A DNA stretch of 64,000 bases from Mycolicibacterium mucogenicum DSM 44124 (GTDB lineage: Bacteria; Actinomycetota; Actinomycetes; Mycobacteriales; Mycobacteriaceae). Shown here one piece after another: positions 1 through 8,189 of this stretch. How positions within the stretch are numbered: position 1 is the stretch's first letter; the number at the start of each line of letters is the position of its first letter. The notes under the pieces were generated by a model. The model worked only from the letters and a program-made list of their open reading frames with translations, did not search any database and was not told the origin of the DNA. A program made the translations under genes and the position numbers. The DNA lies in contig NZ_CP062008.1 of NCBI RefSeq assembly GCF_005670685.2, positions 4,402,001 through 4,466,000 of the forward strand. Direction: 5' to 3'.

Positions 1-522
1 AGCGCACTGCTGCACCGCACGCCGATCCGCTTCATCCGGGCGTTCACCGGCGCCGCCAAGGTGTCCGGCCCACTGCTCCTGCAGTACCCGCTGTACGGCG
101 GCCTCGTCGGCCTGCTCGGTTACCAGGCGACGAAGACCGACAAGCCGCTGCAGACGCTGCTGGCGGAGGCCGTCGTCAATGGCGCCACGGAGCACACGCT
201 GCCGTTCCTGACCTTCATCGGGTCGTTGATCATCAGCCTGTTCGTCCCGTCGGGCGGCGGGCACTGGGCCGTGCAGGGCCCCATCGCGGTCGACTCGGCG
301 CTGGCGATCGGCCAGCGTTCACCCGAGTACCTGGGGCTGATCTCCATGGCGGTCGCTGTCGGCGAAGGCGTCGCGAACATGATCCAGCCGTTCTGGCTGC
401 TGCCGCTGCTGGCGATCGCGAAGTTGAACGTCCGTCAGGTCATGGGTTTCACGGTCGTCGCGTTCCTGATCGGCGTCGTGGTGCTGGGTGCCACCACGCT
501 CATCGCCCCGTACGTGCTCTGA
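1..522 (+). CDS. Short-chain fatty acid transporter, AtoE family (3' part)
   Basis: The open frame runs in from the left edge, so only the C-terminal 173 residues are present; full family members have about 440-460. The visible part is very hydrophobic, with at least four membrane segments, and holds the family stretch SGGGHWAVQGP, which marks TIGR00366/AtoE-type transporters that import acetoacetate and short-chain fatty acids. The gene ends at TGA 520-522, about 100 bp before a PucR-type regulator on the same strand, a plausible local regulator. Family assignment is good; the exact substrate is not visible. Confidence 0.85.
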   Translation, partial: SALLHRTPIRFIRAFTGAAKVSGPLLLQYPLYGGLVGLLGYQATKTDKPLQTLLAEAVVNGATEHTLPFLTFIGSLIISLFVPSGGGHWAVQGPIAVDSALAIGQRSPEYLGLISMAVAVGEGVANMIQPFWLLPLLAIAKLNVRQVMGFTVVAFLIGVVVLGATTLIAPYVL

Positions 523-620
523 CGCCCAACACGCCGCGCGTGCGTGAGAAGAATGCGCGGCGCTTTTGGTGCCGGAAACAAAACTTCGACCGATTTGTCC
601 CCGAATCTTCCGTCGCCGCG

Positions 621-636
621 TTGTGATGGATCACAA
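621..636. promoter_or_regulatory. Dyad at the pucR-like gene start
   Basis: TTGTGAT-GG-ATCACAA is a perfect inverted repeat with 7-bp arms, overlapping the proposed ATG of the PucR-type regulator. It could be an autoregulatory operator. It resembles a CRP site, but the TGTGA/TCACA spacing is 4, not 6. Confidence 0.4.
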
Positions 637-1927
637 TCGGCACGTGTCGTCCCCCTCCCAACTGCCGCCCATCCCGGCGGACGCACCGTTGCGGAAGGTG
701 ATCGAGGACCGGATCGACGAGATCGCCACGACGCTGCTCCACGAGGCGGTCCAATCCATCGAGTGGCCATCCCCCATGCCCCTCGAGCATTTCGACGGCG
801 AGGTCACCCCGTACATCATCAGCGGATTTCTGTACGGGCTTGACCTGATCACCGAAGGGCGCAGGGTGACGCGTGCCGAGGCGGCCACCTTTGTCCTGCC
901 GGTCGCAGAACGGCACGCCGAAGACGGGATTCCACTGCCGTTCCTGTTCACCGCACTGCACGCGGGCGTCCGCAAGCTGTGGGAGATCGTGCTGGAATCG
1001 GCCACCGAGGGCGACTCGGAAACCATCGCCGCGCTGGGCATCTACCTCGCCGACCTCACCGGGACCATCAGCGTGCTGCTGACCGAGGTCTACCAGGACT
1101 CGGATTTTGCGCTGCGGGCCACCACTCGCCGGCAGTTGAGCGCCGTCTGCGCCGGCCTCATCGACGGCGACCCCGGCGTCGACGTGATCGCCAAGCAGGT
1201 CGGCATCAAGCTCAGCGATCACTACGACGTGTTGGCGATCCGGGTGGACGTCGACGAACCGCGTACCACCCATGAGACATTGGCGGCGCGCCGGCGGTTA
1301 CGGCTGGCCAACCAAGTGTTCTACGGGCGCGGCGCCGGTGAAATCCTCAACACGTTCGACGGCCACACGGGCGTCATCTTGCTGCCCGCACCCATCGTGG
1401 AACCGCGCGACGACTCGGCCATCGCCAGCCACCTCAGCACGCTGATCGCCGCGCTCAGCGAGCGACTCGATGGCGCGATCTACGCCGCATATCATCCCGA
1501 CGCCACATTGGCCGCCATTCCCGCGGCGGTCTCGGAAGCCGACGAAATCACCCGCCTGGCAAGGCAACTGAAACGGGAACCTGGCATCTATCAACTGGCC
1601 GATGTCCTTTTCGAGTACCAGTCGACGCGCCCGGGGCCGGCGCGTGACCTGCTCGCCCGCCACATCGCGCCGCTGAGGGATCACCCAGGGTTACTCCAGG
1701 CGCTCCAAGCGCACCTACAGCACGGTGCTGACCGGAAGGCCGCCGCGGCAGAGCTTTTCATTCATCCGAACACCCTGACCTACCGCTTGCGGCGCATCCA
1801 GGACATCACCGGATACGACCCCACCGATCCCCATCAATCACGATTGCTCGCCGCGGCGATGACCATCTACGCCATCGACCATGCGGGTACGGCGGTCGCC
1901 GCCATGGCCCCCGGCGATCCCGACTAG
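626..1927 (+). CDS. PucR/CdaR-type transcriptional regulator
   Basis: Encodes about 433 residues. The last 60 residues form the PucR-type helix-turn-helix: AAAAELFIHPNTLTYRLRRI followed by a short helix. The N-terminal half is helical and resembles the RsbR/GGDEF-like sensory part of this family. The frame is open from a TTG at 566, but ATG 626 (or GTG 644) is a more sensible start; no strong ribosome site marks either one. A perfect dyad TTGTGAT-GG-ATCACAA (621-636) overlaps ATG 626, which fits autoregulation or a start at 644. The stop TAG lies in the CTAG where an IS481 element sits, so the last residue may be native or created by that insertion. Confidence 0.8.
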   Translation: MDHNRHVSSPSQLPPIPADAPLRKVIEDRIDEIATTLLHEAVQSIEWPSPMPLEHFDGEVTPYIISGFLYGLDLITEGRRVTRAEAATFVLPVAERHAEDGIPLPFLFTALHAGVRKLWEIVLESATEGDSETIAALGIYLADLTGTISVLLTEVYQDSDFALRATTRRQLSAVCAGLIDGDPGVDVIAKQVGIKLSDHYDVLAIRVDVDEPRTTHETLAARRRLRLANQVFYGRGAGEILNTFDGHTGVILLPAPIVEPRDDSAIASHLSTLIAALSERLDGAIYAAYHPDATLAAIPAAVSEADEITRLARQLKREPGIYQLADVLFEYQSTRPGPARDLLARHIAPLRDHPGLLQALQAHLQHGADRKAAAAELFIHPNTLTYRLRRIQDITGYDPTDPHQSRLLAAAMTIYAIDHAGTAVAAMAPGDPD

Positions 1928-2913
1928 CTGTACTGACCTGAGAGGTTAGGTACGCGGCTGGCGGGTGGTTGACCTTTGAGTGCTGTGTGGCCGCGATGGT
2001 GATTGTAGGTGTGTAGCCACCGCGGGAACTCGGCGCAGCGTTCGGCGTCGCTGCGGTAGAGCCGGGCGTAGGCCCATTCGTCGGCAAGCGTGCGGTGGAA
2101 ACGCTCGACCTTGCCGTTTGTCTGTGGACGGTAGGGGCGGGTTCGTCGGTGCTTGATGTCACCCAGAGCATCACGAAATTTGTGTGACCGGTAGCAGGAT
2201 CCGTTGTCGGTCAACACATTTTGTACCGTGAAACCACACTCGTTGAACCAGGCGTTGGCGCGCTGCCAGAACGCTGCGGCGGTTTCTTTGCGTTCATCGG
2301 TCAACAATTCGGAGTAGACCAGCCTCGAGTGCGCATCGATCGCGGTGTGCAGGTAGTGATACCCGCGGGCCGGGTCGCCGTTCTTGGCGCGGACGCCACC
2401 GGTTTTGTCTTCTCGGGAGTTGCGCTTGCCCGATACCTTGCCGAGCTTTCGCCAGCCGCCCCCGGCGGGGATCTTGCCTAGTTTCTTGATATCGACGTGC
2501 ACCAGATCGCCGCATGCCGCTGATTCCATCCGGCGAACAACCCGCCCGGTGGGGCGGTCAAGCCACCGCAGTTTGGCCAGACCATAGCGAGTCAGCACGC
2601 GGTGCACGGTGGAGGGCTGTAGTCCTAGCAGATAGGCGATGCGGGCCGGTCCCCAGCGGCGGATGACCCGGACTTTGATGATGCGCCGCTCGGTTCGTGT
2701 GGGTGTTCTGTTGGGGCTGTGGTGCGGTCGTGAGCTGCGATCGCTCATGCCGGCAGCGCCGAGTTCGCGGTAGCGGCCGGCCCAGCGAGCCGCCGTGCTC
2801 ACCGCGACCTGGAATCGCTCGGCAGCTCGCCGCAGCGGCCAACCGTCCTCCACGACGCAGCGAGCCAGGCGCAGACGCCCGGTATCGGACAAAGGAGCAT
2901 TACGGTGGGACAT
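1924..2913 (-). CDS. IS481-family transposase
   Basis: A 329-residue transposase. The N-terminal third has helix-turn-helix segments (LRRAAERFQVAVSTAARW and a second HTH near residues 75-110). The DDE core follows: D in VHVDIKKLG, D in LTDNGSCYRS and E in TNGKVERFHRTL. It appears intact. The stop codon TAG is completed by flanking host DNA, because 1924-1928 lies outside the terminal repeat in the CTAG target. The start ATG 2913 is preceded by a good Shine-Dalgarno (GGAGG) that lies inside a hairpin. Confidence 0.92.
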   Translation of the reverse strand: MSHRNAPLSDTGRLRLARCVVEDGWPLRRAAERFQVAVSTAARWAGRYRELGAAGMSDRSSRPHHSPNRTPTRTERRIIKVRVIRRWGPARIAYLLGLQPSTVHRVLTRYGLAKLRWLDRPTGRVVRRMESAACGDLVHVDIKKLGKIPAGGGWRKLGKVSGKRNSREDKTGGVRAKNGDPARGYHYLHTAIDAHSRLVYSELLTDERKETAAAFWQRANAWFNECGFTVQNVLTDNGSCYRSHKFRDALGDIKHRRTRPYRPQTNGKVERFHRTLADEWAYARLYRSDAERCAEFPRWLHTYNHHRGHTALKGQPPASRVPNLSGQYS

Positions 2914-3020
2914 GAAGACCTCCGAGATGAGTTGGTGCGTTCCTCGACAGCTCGCACTTCACTCGGAGGTCTTCTTCATGTCACCACGCCACGCCGTACC
3001 TAACGTCCGTGGTCAGTACA
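1929..3020 (-). mobile_element. IS481-family insertion sequence, 1092 bp
   Basis: The ends match as inverted repeats: the left end (1929 on) reads TGTACTGACC, six variable bases, then GTTAGGTAC, and the right end (2996-3020) is its reverse complement with different variable bases. The left flank is ACTAGC (1923-1928), the NCTAGN target typical of the family. The right flank is ACTGAT, so no target duplication is present. This suggests recombination or deletion after insertion. One transposase gene fills the element. Confidence 0.85.
2914..2974 (-). promoter_or_regulatory. Ribosome-site-sequestering hairpin of the IS481 transposase
   Basis: GAAGACCTCCGAG (2914-2926) and CTCGGAGGTCTTC (2962-2974) form a perfect 13-bp stem directly upstream of the transposase ATG. 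The GGAGG ribosome site is in the stem. A transcript entering from outside the element would fold and hide it, whereas one starting inside the loop would not. This is a known strategy in other insertion sequences (IS10, IS50); for this element it is an inference. Confidence 0.6.
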
Positions 3021-3328
3021 ACTGATATGTAGGCAACGTTTGTCAATAGGCAGGTGAAAGCCGCCCCGGTTTGGGCCGGGGCGGCTTTCGTTTGATCGGA
3101 GTCAGTCGGTGCCGTGGCGGTCGTTGGTCAACGACGGTGGTGTCAGACTGATATTCGCGGGTTGGGTACCGCAAGACGATGGTTCGGCGCGAAGGGTGGC
3201 TGCTCTCTAGGGGCGGGCGTCACATCAACATTCGGCGAATGCTGTTGTTGCTCATAGTTGTAACGCAGATCCGATTCGCTTACCTCGCCGTCGACCGACT
3301 GATTGCGATCAACTCTGGGCGGCGTGGC
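3021..3328. other. Gap between IS481 and IS110
   Basis: 308 bp with no credible gene; the three forward frames break repeatedly. It contains a strong terminator at 3056-3089 and presumably the 3' end of the IS110 element near its right border. No part of the missing N-terminal half of the truncated tetR on the other side of IS110 can be recognised here. Confidence 0.6.
3056..3089. terminator. Strong bidirectional hairpin terminator
   Basis: GAAAGCCGCCCCGG and CCGGGGCGGCTTTC form a perfect 14-bp stem around the 6-base loop at 3070-3075, with A- and T-rich ends on both sides. It probably ended the pucR transcript before IS481 separated them. Confidence 0.75.
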
Positions 3329-4432
3329 TCAGGTGAGCGTCGCCAGTGACCAGCACCACCCGGCCAACTCGCGGGCGACCGCGACATTGGCCACCACGTG
3401 GGGCTTCTTACGGTCGTTGAACCGGCACCACTGCTGGTGCAGGCGACGGTTGCCGGCGTGCCCGCGATCCTTCAATGCGGGGTCGACCTTGGCCCAGCGG
3501 GCCCGCATCGTGGGCCCGGGATTGCGGTAAGGGGCACGGTGGTGCCAGGCTGACTCGATCAACAGCCTGCGGACATGGGCATTACCGGCTTTGGTGATCG
3601 ATCCCTGCACCCGGGAGCCGCCCGAGGAGTACTCGGTGGGCACCAAACCGACGTAGGCGCCGATCGAAGACCCCGTGAACCGGGTCCAGTCCCCGATCTC
3701 CACCGCGAGCGCCAACCCGGTCAGCGCCGAGATCCCGCGCAAGCAGCCCAGCCGGTTGACCTGGTCAGCCCACCGTGGCGAGGCCGCGACCTCGGTGATC
3801 TGCTCGTCGAGACGGGCTCGCGCAGCGGTGGTGGTCAGGACCGCGTCGAAGTGGTGATCAAAGGCCGCCGTGGTGTGGGCATCGTCGAATCGTTGCCGGC
3901 GAAGCCACGTCTCGTGCACCCCGGTCCAGGCTTGCCCACCCGAGTACACCCGGCCCTGACGCAGCAGCAGCTTGGACAGCCGATGCCGAACTCGCATCAG
4001 ATCAGCGCGCGCATCTTCGCGGGCACGGACCAAATCCCGGACCGCCTCCACCTCAGCTTCGGGCACCGTGACCGCGGTGATCTCACCCAACCGCAGCAAC
4101 CGCGTCAGATGCGCGGCGTCGCGCGCGTCGGTCTTGACCCGATCCCCGGCGGGCCGGATCAACTTCGACGGTGCGGCAACCACGCAGTCGATGTGGGCCT
4201 CGGCTAGCGCACGCGCCAAGCCGAACCCCGTCGGGCCGGCTTCATAGGCCACCCGCACCGGGCCGCGCAACCGGTGCAACCAGTCGAGGATCTCGCCGTG
4301 ATCGGGACACAACCGCGCCCGTTCAACCTGACCCGTCTCTTCATCGACAGCATGCGCGACCACCGAAAGCGCATGCACATCCAACCCGACACTCGTACCG
4401 TTGAAACTCACCGGAGGCCTCCTGATCTGCAA
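3329..4432 (-). CDS. IS110-family DEDD transposase
   Basis: 367 residues. The N-terminal RuvC-like DEDD domain starts with VGLDVHALSVVAHAVDEE, followed by YEAGPTGFGLA and DARDAAHLTRLL, which hold the acidic residues of the family. The C-terminal Transposase_20 domain has AYVGLVPTEYSSGGSRVQ followed by ITKAGNAHVRRLLIES, with the conserved serine region. It looks complete and active. These recombinases work with a bridge RNA encoded in a non-coding end of the element. Confidence 0.92.
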   Translation of the reverse strand: MQIRRPPVSFNGTSVGLDVHALSVVAHAVDEETGQVERARLCPDHGEILDWLHRLRGPVRVAYEAGPTGFGLARALAEAHIDCVVAAPSKLIRPAGDRVKTDARDAAHLTRLLRLGEITAVTVPEAEVEAVRDLVRAREDARADLMRVRHRLSKLLLRQGRVYSGGQAWTGVHETWLRRQRFDDAHTTAAFDHHFDAVLTTTAARARLDEQITEVAASPRWADQVNRLGCLRGISALTGLALAVEIGDWTRFTGSSIGAYVGLVPTEYSSGGSRVQGSITKAGNAHVRRLLIESAWHHRAPYRNPGPTMRARWAKVDPALKDRGHAGNRRLHQQWCRFNDRKKPHVVANVAVARELAGWCWSLATLT

Positions 4433-4590
4433 CTGTGGCTCTACCAGTGCGAGTGTTCACTCGACACCGGCAACCCACGTCCGATTGCAGCCCGAGGCCT
4501 TCGGCCTCAAGTCAGCCCCCATACCGTCTAGCCCGGTCGGACATCGGTCATCGAACTCGAGTCTTTCGCACGCCTACGGAACGAGATGTG
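4433..4590 (-). ncRNA. Candidate bridge RNA region of the IS110 element
   Basis: IS110-group elements encode a guide (bridge) RNA in the non-coding end upstream of the recombinase. Here that stretch contains two tight hairpins, CGAGTG-TT-CACTCG (4450-4463) and GAGGCC-TTC-GGCCTC (4494-4508), on either side of a less structured segment. The position and hairpins fit, but the target- and donor-binding loops have not been identified. Confidence 0.35.
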
Positions 4591-5028
4591 AATTCAGCTG
4601 TGAACTATCACGAGTCACTCCGCAACGCGGCACGGCAGTTGCGACACGCGGCCACGCAGAGCACGAGTCCGACCGAACGCATTCATTCGTACATCGCGGC
4701 GATGATCGACCACATCTACCCGGCGGAGCGCTGTGCCAAAGCCTCGGTGTTGGCGTCGATCTGGCTCAACCGAGCTGGACCGCACGTCGACCAGAACGAT
4801 GCACTCGTCGACGAGTTGATCGAGCCGCTGCGCGCGGCGATTCGCGTCGGATGCCGAACAGGCGAGATGTCATCACCCTGCCCAGACACCGATGCTCAGG
4901 CGATCTTTGATCTGGTCACGGGCATGATCCTCACCCACGGAGTCCTCGGCCGGCGCGCCTCTGCAGAACACATCAAAGGGGTGGTCATGGACGCTGTTGG
5001 ACACTCCCTCAAACTCAACACGCCGTGA
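4588..5028 (+). pseudogene. TetR-family regulator, 5' end lost at IS110
   Basis: From about codon VNYHESLRN onward the frame encodes a typical TetR ligand-binding domain (about 140 residues, ending GHSLKLNTP). The N-terminal DNA-binding helix-turn-helix is missing. The frame continues back to 4435, but that part is IS110 sequence and its residues look random. GTG 4588 or 4600 could start a fragment, without DNA-binding ability. The missing half is not found on the other side of the IS, so a deletion accompanied or followed the insertion. Confidence 0.75.
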
Positions 5029-5055
5029 CCCGCGGCTCTGATTGCCGCTGAGGAC

Positions 5056-6075
5056 TTACGCGGACTGCTCCTGCGTTGCGCTTCGGGCGAATGCCGACTC
5101 GATGAACCGCGTCACCTCGCCGAGCGCACGCGCCGCTTCGGGAACGATCGAGGCCGCGGCCTGGAACACGTGGACCTGGTCCCGCCACACCTGTAATTGA
5201 TGCGGCACAGCGGCTTTCGCCAGTGCAATGGCCAGCTCCTCGGCGTCGGGGTGGAGCAGTTCGGTGGAGCTCACCTGGATCAAAGACGGTGGCAGCCCAC
5301 CCAGATCCGCGTCGAGCAGCCGGTGCTCGTCTGCCGGCGGGCTGTGCCGCATGACGAACTGATGGAACGCGCGGGCGAAGGCCTTCGAGAACAGCACATC
5401 GGTTGATCCCGAGGGTGCATCGATCTTGGCCTGCAGGTCGAAGTCGGTCAGCGGAGCCATCGAGACGATCGCGCCGGGCATCGGCAATCCGCGGCGGGCC
5501 GCGAACACCGCGGTGATGAACACCAGGTAGGCGCCGGCCGAGTCCCCGATGAAGGCGATGTTCTCCGGCGCGATACCTCGCCCGAGTGCGAACCGATAAG
5601 CATCGATGCAATCTTCGATACCGTCGGCGATGGTGTGTTCGGGCAGCTTGCGGTAGTCCACCGCGACGACTTCGCTCTGCAGCGACGCGGCAATCCGCGA
5701 GATCATCTGACGGTGCAGGTGACGGCCACCGACCAGAAAGGCGCCGCCGTGCATGTACACGATGTAGCGGTCCCCGCGCACCGCCGCGGGGCGGGTCGTC
5801 TCGGCGGAACAGCGCGCAAGGCTGACTGGCTGTCGGGTGGTGCCCGCGACCGACTGCAGCACGCGCCCGACGTGATCGACCGCCCGGTATGGCCAGGGCA
5901 GACCGGGCACAAGTGCCCACACCGTCAATGCCGGTTTGACCGTGGCCTTCAATGCCAGCGCGAGGATGCGCGACTGGATGCTGCCGCCTTCGAACTCGAC
6001 GCGACGGGAATTACCCCGGTCCAGCGGGATCAGATTCTCTGGTGCGGCAACCACGTTGTAGCCCTCCTGTTTCAA
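5056..6075 (-). CDS. Alpha/beta hydrolase, HSL/lipase GDXG family
   Basis: 339 residues. Motifs in order: the oxyanion-hole HGGAF (after YIVYM), the nucleophile elbow GDSAGAY, the acidic member in LLHPDAEEL and the catalytic histidine in DQVHVFQAA. These place it with hormone-sensitive-lipase-like carboxylesterases (mycobacterial Lip proteins), which act on short acyl esters. No signal peptide is evident. It is transcribed away from DUF1707 and ends just after the truncated tetR, which may once have controlled it. The substrate is unknown. Confidence 0.85.
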   Translation of the reverse strand: MKQEGYNVVAAPENLIPLDRGNSRRVEFEGGSIQSRILALALKATVKPALTVWALVPGLPWPYRAVDHVGRVLQSVAGTTRQPVSLARCSAETTRPAAVRGDRYIVYMHGGAFLVGGRHLHRQMISRIAASLQSEVVAVDYRKLPEHTIADGIEDCIDAYRFALGRGIAPENIAFIGDSAGAYLVFITAVFAARRGLPMPGAIVSMAPLTDFDLQAKIDAPSGSTDVLFSKAFARAFHQFVMRHSPPADEHRLLDADLGGLPPSLIQVSSTELLHPDAEELAIALAKAAVPHQLQVWRDQVHVFQAAASIVPEAARALGEVTRFIESAFARSATQEQSA

Positions 6076-6180
6076 CGAGCCCCGTTCGGTGGCTGCGGCA
6101 GCGCCGATGCTGCCTCGTTGTCCGAATCAGTATCGATGCCCGAGTGGCTGCCGTCTCTGCACCGAGCGCCGAAGTATCCG

Positions 6181-6214
6181 CCTCGGCGTTTGTGATCAGT
6201 CACAAACGCCGAGG
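6181..6214. terminator. Long perfect hairpin
   Basis: CCTCGGCGTTTGTGA and its exact reverse complement enclose the loop TCAG, a 15-bp stem. It lies downstream of the DUF1707 gene and upstream of the esterase, both on the minus strand, so it most likely ends the DUF1707 transcript. There is no U-run, as is usual in mycobacteria. Confidence 0.5.
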
Positions 6215-6331
6215 TAGGCGCGGGTCGCCACCACTGTGTTTGCGCCCCAGGTGATCTCGCCACAGCGCGGCGAGATCACTCGTGGTCGACGGGCAGTGCC
6301 CCACTTACGGCGACGCCGAGCAGCACGCCCA

Positions 6332-6904
6332 TCAGGTGGCTGCTGACGACCATTGCTGCGCGGAGCGGCTGGGGCGGGACGCGGCGCTGCAAGATCGCCG
6401 CAGGTCAGCGGCACCGGACGCCGTCGAATTTCGGCCCCCATGAGCGCCGCCACTGGCGAACACGCCAATGACGCTGGGAATCAGCAGCGCGCAGCCCCAG
6501 GGGACAGCTACCCAGAACGGCCAGAAGTAGCCGGCGCCGGTAGCGAGCCAGATCGCAAGGCACAGCAGGTTCACCGCGCCCCACGGCATCCACATGATGA
6601 CGACCCATGCCGGAATCGATTGTCTCCATTGCCGTTTGGGCTCACTGCGCGCATCGGAGGCCGGTAGGTCAGAGACGATCTCGGCGAGCTCGCCACGGGT
6701 GACGGCCCGGTAGAGCAACTGGAGGCGACTGTCGTACTCCGTCAGGCTCAGCCGGCCATCAGCGACGGCACGGCTGAGCCGGCGAGAAACGACTTCGCGG
6801 TCGGCATCGCCGGCCCTGATGTGAGCGCCGAGCGTGTCGGTTGCCGTGGTGCCGGCACTGTGGCGCGTCGGCTCGGGAAACGGGAGGTCCTCATGGTGGT
6901 GCAC
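6332..6904 (-). CDS. DUF1707 domain membrane protein
   Basis: 190 residues. Residues about 30-80 carry the DUF1707 (SHOCT-like) domain, with RAGDADREVVSRRL, DGRLSLTEYDSRL and TRGELAEIVSDLP. Two membrane segments follow, at about 95-120 and 125-150. The C-terminal 35 residues are low-complexity. The function of DUF1707 proteins is unknown; the domain is common in mycobacteria. Two TAACA-N-TGTTA palindromes lie just upstream of the start, so it is probably repressor-controlled. Confidence 0.75.
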   Translation of the reverse strand: MHHHEDLPFPEPTRHSAGTTATDTLGAHIRAGDADREVVSRRLSRAVADGRLSLTEYDSRLQLLYRAVTRGELAEIVSDLPASDARSEPKRQWRQSIPAWVVIMWMPWGAVNLLCLAIWLATGAGYFWPFWVAVPWGCALLIPSVIGVFASGGAHGGRNSTASGAADLRRSCSAASRPSRSAQQWSSAAT

Positions 6905-6922
6905 GATGCAACTCCATTCGCC

Positions 6923-6956
6923 ATAACAGTGTTATGGACATTCCTAACACTGTTAT
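6923..6956. promoter_or_regulatory. Paired palindromic operators upstream of the DUF1707 gene
   Basis: TAACAGTGTTA (6925-6935) and TAACACTGTTA (6945-6955) are both near-palindromes and are exact reverse complements of each other, 20 bp centre to centre. This looks like two turns of a TetR-type operator. Bound, it would cover the start region of the DUF1707 gene and anything transcribed rightward. Confidence 0.5.
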
Positions 6957-7200
6957 AGATGGATGGCAAGGGGTAGTTCAGCGCGCCGGGTGTGCGCGCG
7001 TGGCGAAACGATCAGCGACGAAGAGCAGGGCGACGAGCCGACGGGACGATCGCACGCCGATGGGCACTTCCCCACAGCAATCGGTTTGCGGCACAATCGG
7101 ATTGAACGGCGGCCAGACGGAAACGGTCGGTCCGTGCCGGCGTGGACGCACAGAATCGGCACTCATAAATACCCGCCGATCAGTCAGCCGAAACATGTTA
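6957..7200 (+). other. Non-coding gap, possible decayed gene start
   Basis: No intact gene. A short forward frame from GTG 7001 begins VAKRSATKSRATSRRDDR, which resembles the basic N-terminus of some TetR proteins, and then becomes meaningless before the IS3 insertion at 7201. It may be the remnant of a divergent regulator for the paired operators, but this is weak. Confidence 0.25.
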
Positions 7201-7230
7201 TGAACCGCCCCGAGTTTGATGCACACCGGT

Positions 7231-8133
7231 TTATTGGTGCGCAGCCTCTGATTGGGCTGTGCTCGTAGCGTAGTAGATGGTCTCGTATTCGATCGGCGGG
7301 ATGCGGCCCAGGCGGTGCATGAGCCGGTCGGTGTTGTACCAGTGGACCCAGTCGGCGGTGAGCAGTTCTACGTCGGTCAGTCGGTGCAGCGGTCCGCGAC
7401 GGAATGGGGAGTCGTCGCGGACGGCTTCGTTCTTGTACAGCCCGATGGTGGTCTCGGCCAACGCGTTATCGAAGGCATCGCCGACCGATCCGATCGAGGG
7501 CACCAATCCGGACAAGGACAGGGTTTCCCCGAACCGCACCGACGTATACTGAGAGCCCGCATCCGAGTGGTGAATAGTGCTGCCCGACAACGGATTACCA
7601 TCACGACGCCGGAGTTGCGCGGCGTGGCGGATTGCCCGCCGCACGAACGCATCACTCTTGCCCGCTGAGCAGGTCCAGCCCACGATGCGCCCGGCGTAGG
7701 CGTCGATGACGAACGCGGTGTAGACGAACACCCCGGCGGCCAGTCTGACGTAGGTGAAATCGGCTACCAGCAACCTGTTGGGCGCCTCGACGCGGAACTG
7801 GCGGTCCACCAGATCCGGGGCTCGCCCGGCAGCCGGGTCAGCGATGGTGGTGCGAACCTTCTTACGGCGGGTCACCCCACGCCACCGGTTGTCCCGCATG
7901 AGGCGCTCCACCGTGCAGCGGGCCACCTCGATGCCCTGACGGCGCAGATGGGCCCACATCTTGACCGCGCCGTACAACGACTCGGGCTTGCGGTGTCCGT
8001 GTTCGTCGGGTTCGTAGTAGCCGGCCAGCACCTCAGTAATGGCCATATCCCACAAGGCCCGCGCCGATGGCGGCCGCGCCAGCCAGGCGTAGAACGTTCT
8101 CGGGGCAATCTGGCAGCCGTGCTTGGACAGCAC
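7231..8133 (-). CDS. IS3-family transposase OrfB
   Basis: 300 residues from ATG 8133; the frame stays open further upstream through PATPLICAFIAEHRARFG, overlapping the end of orfA in the -1 frame. As in other IS3 elements, OrfAB is probably made by -1 frameshifting, near AAGTTTCTTC around 8220-8230. The DDE integrase core is intact: D in LLVADFTYVRLA, D in TIHHSDAGSQYTS and E in NALAETTIGLYKNE. Confidence 0.93.
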   Translation of the reverse strand: MLSKHGCQIAPRTFYAWLARPPSARALWDMAITEVLAGYYEPDEHGHRKPESLYGAVKMWAHLRRQGIEVARCTVERLMRDNRWRGVTRRKKVRTTIADPAAGRAPDLVDRQFRVEAPNRLLVADFTYVRLAAGVFVYTAFVIDAYAGRIVGWTCSAGKSDAFVRRAIRHAAQLRRRDGNPLSGSTIHHSDAGSQYTSVRFGETLSLSGLVPSIGSVGDAFDNALAETTIGLYKNEAVRDDSPFRRGPLHRLTDVELLTADWVHWYNTDRLMHRLGRIPPIEYETIYYATSTAQSEAAHQ

Positions 8134-8189
8134 GCGGCAGATCGGAGCGACCCCGAACCGAGCACGATGCTCGGCGATGAACGCACAAA

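Larger units (their letters stand above)
3329..4590 (-). mobile_element. IS110-family element (borders approximate)
   Basis: Contains one DEDD transposase gene (3329-4432) and about 150 bp upstream of it before a truncated tetR begins. IS110 elements lack clear inverted repeats and long target duplications, so I cannot set the borders from the sequence. The right border must lie before the tetR-coding part at about 4590-4600; the left border lies slightly below 3329. Confidence 0.65.

Noticed and set aside
621..636. CRP-like site before the pucR gene
   Set aside because: TGTGA and TCACA are separated by 4 bases, not 6, so I call it only a dyad.
500..1273. 257-codon minus-strand frame
   Set aside because: Antisense to the PucR-type gene, Asp/Gly/Gln-rich, no homologous look.
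3021..3328. N-terminal half of the truncated tetR
   Set aside because: None of the three plus-strand frames gives an HTH-like segment here, so the halves are not separated by IS110 alone.
6181..6214. CRP-like site TTTGTGATCAGTCACAAA
   Set aside because: Spacing is again 4, and it is the tip of a 15-bp stem, so a terminator fits better.
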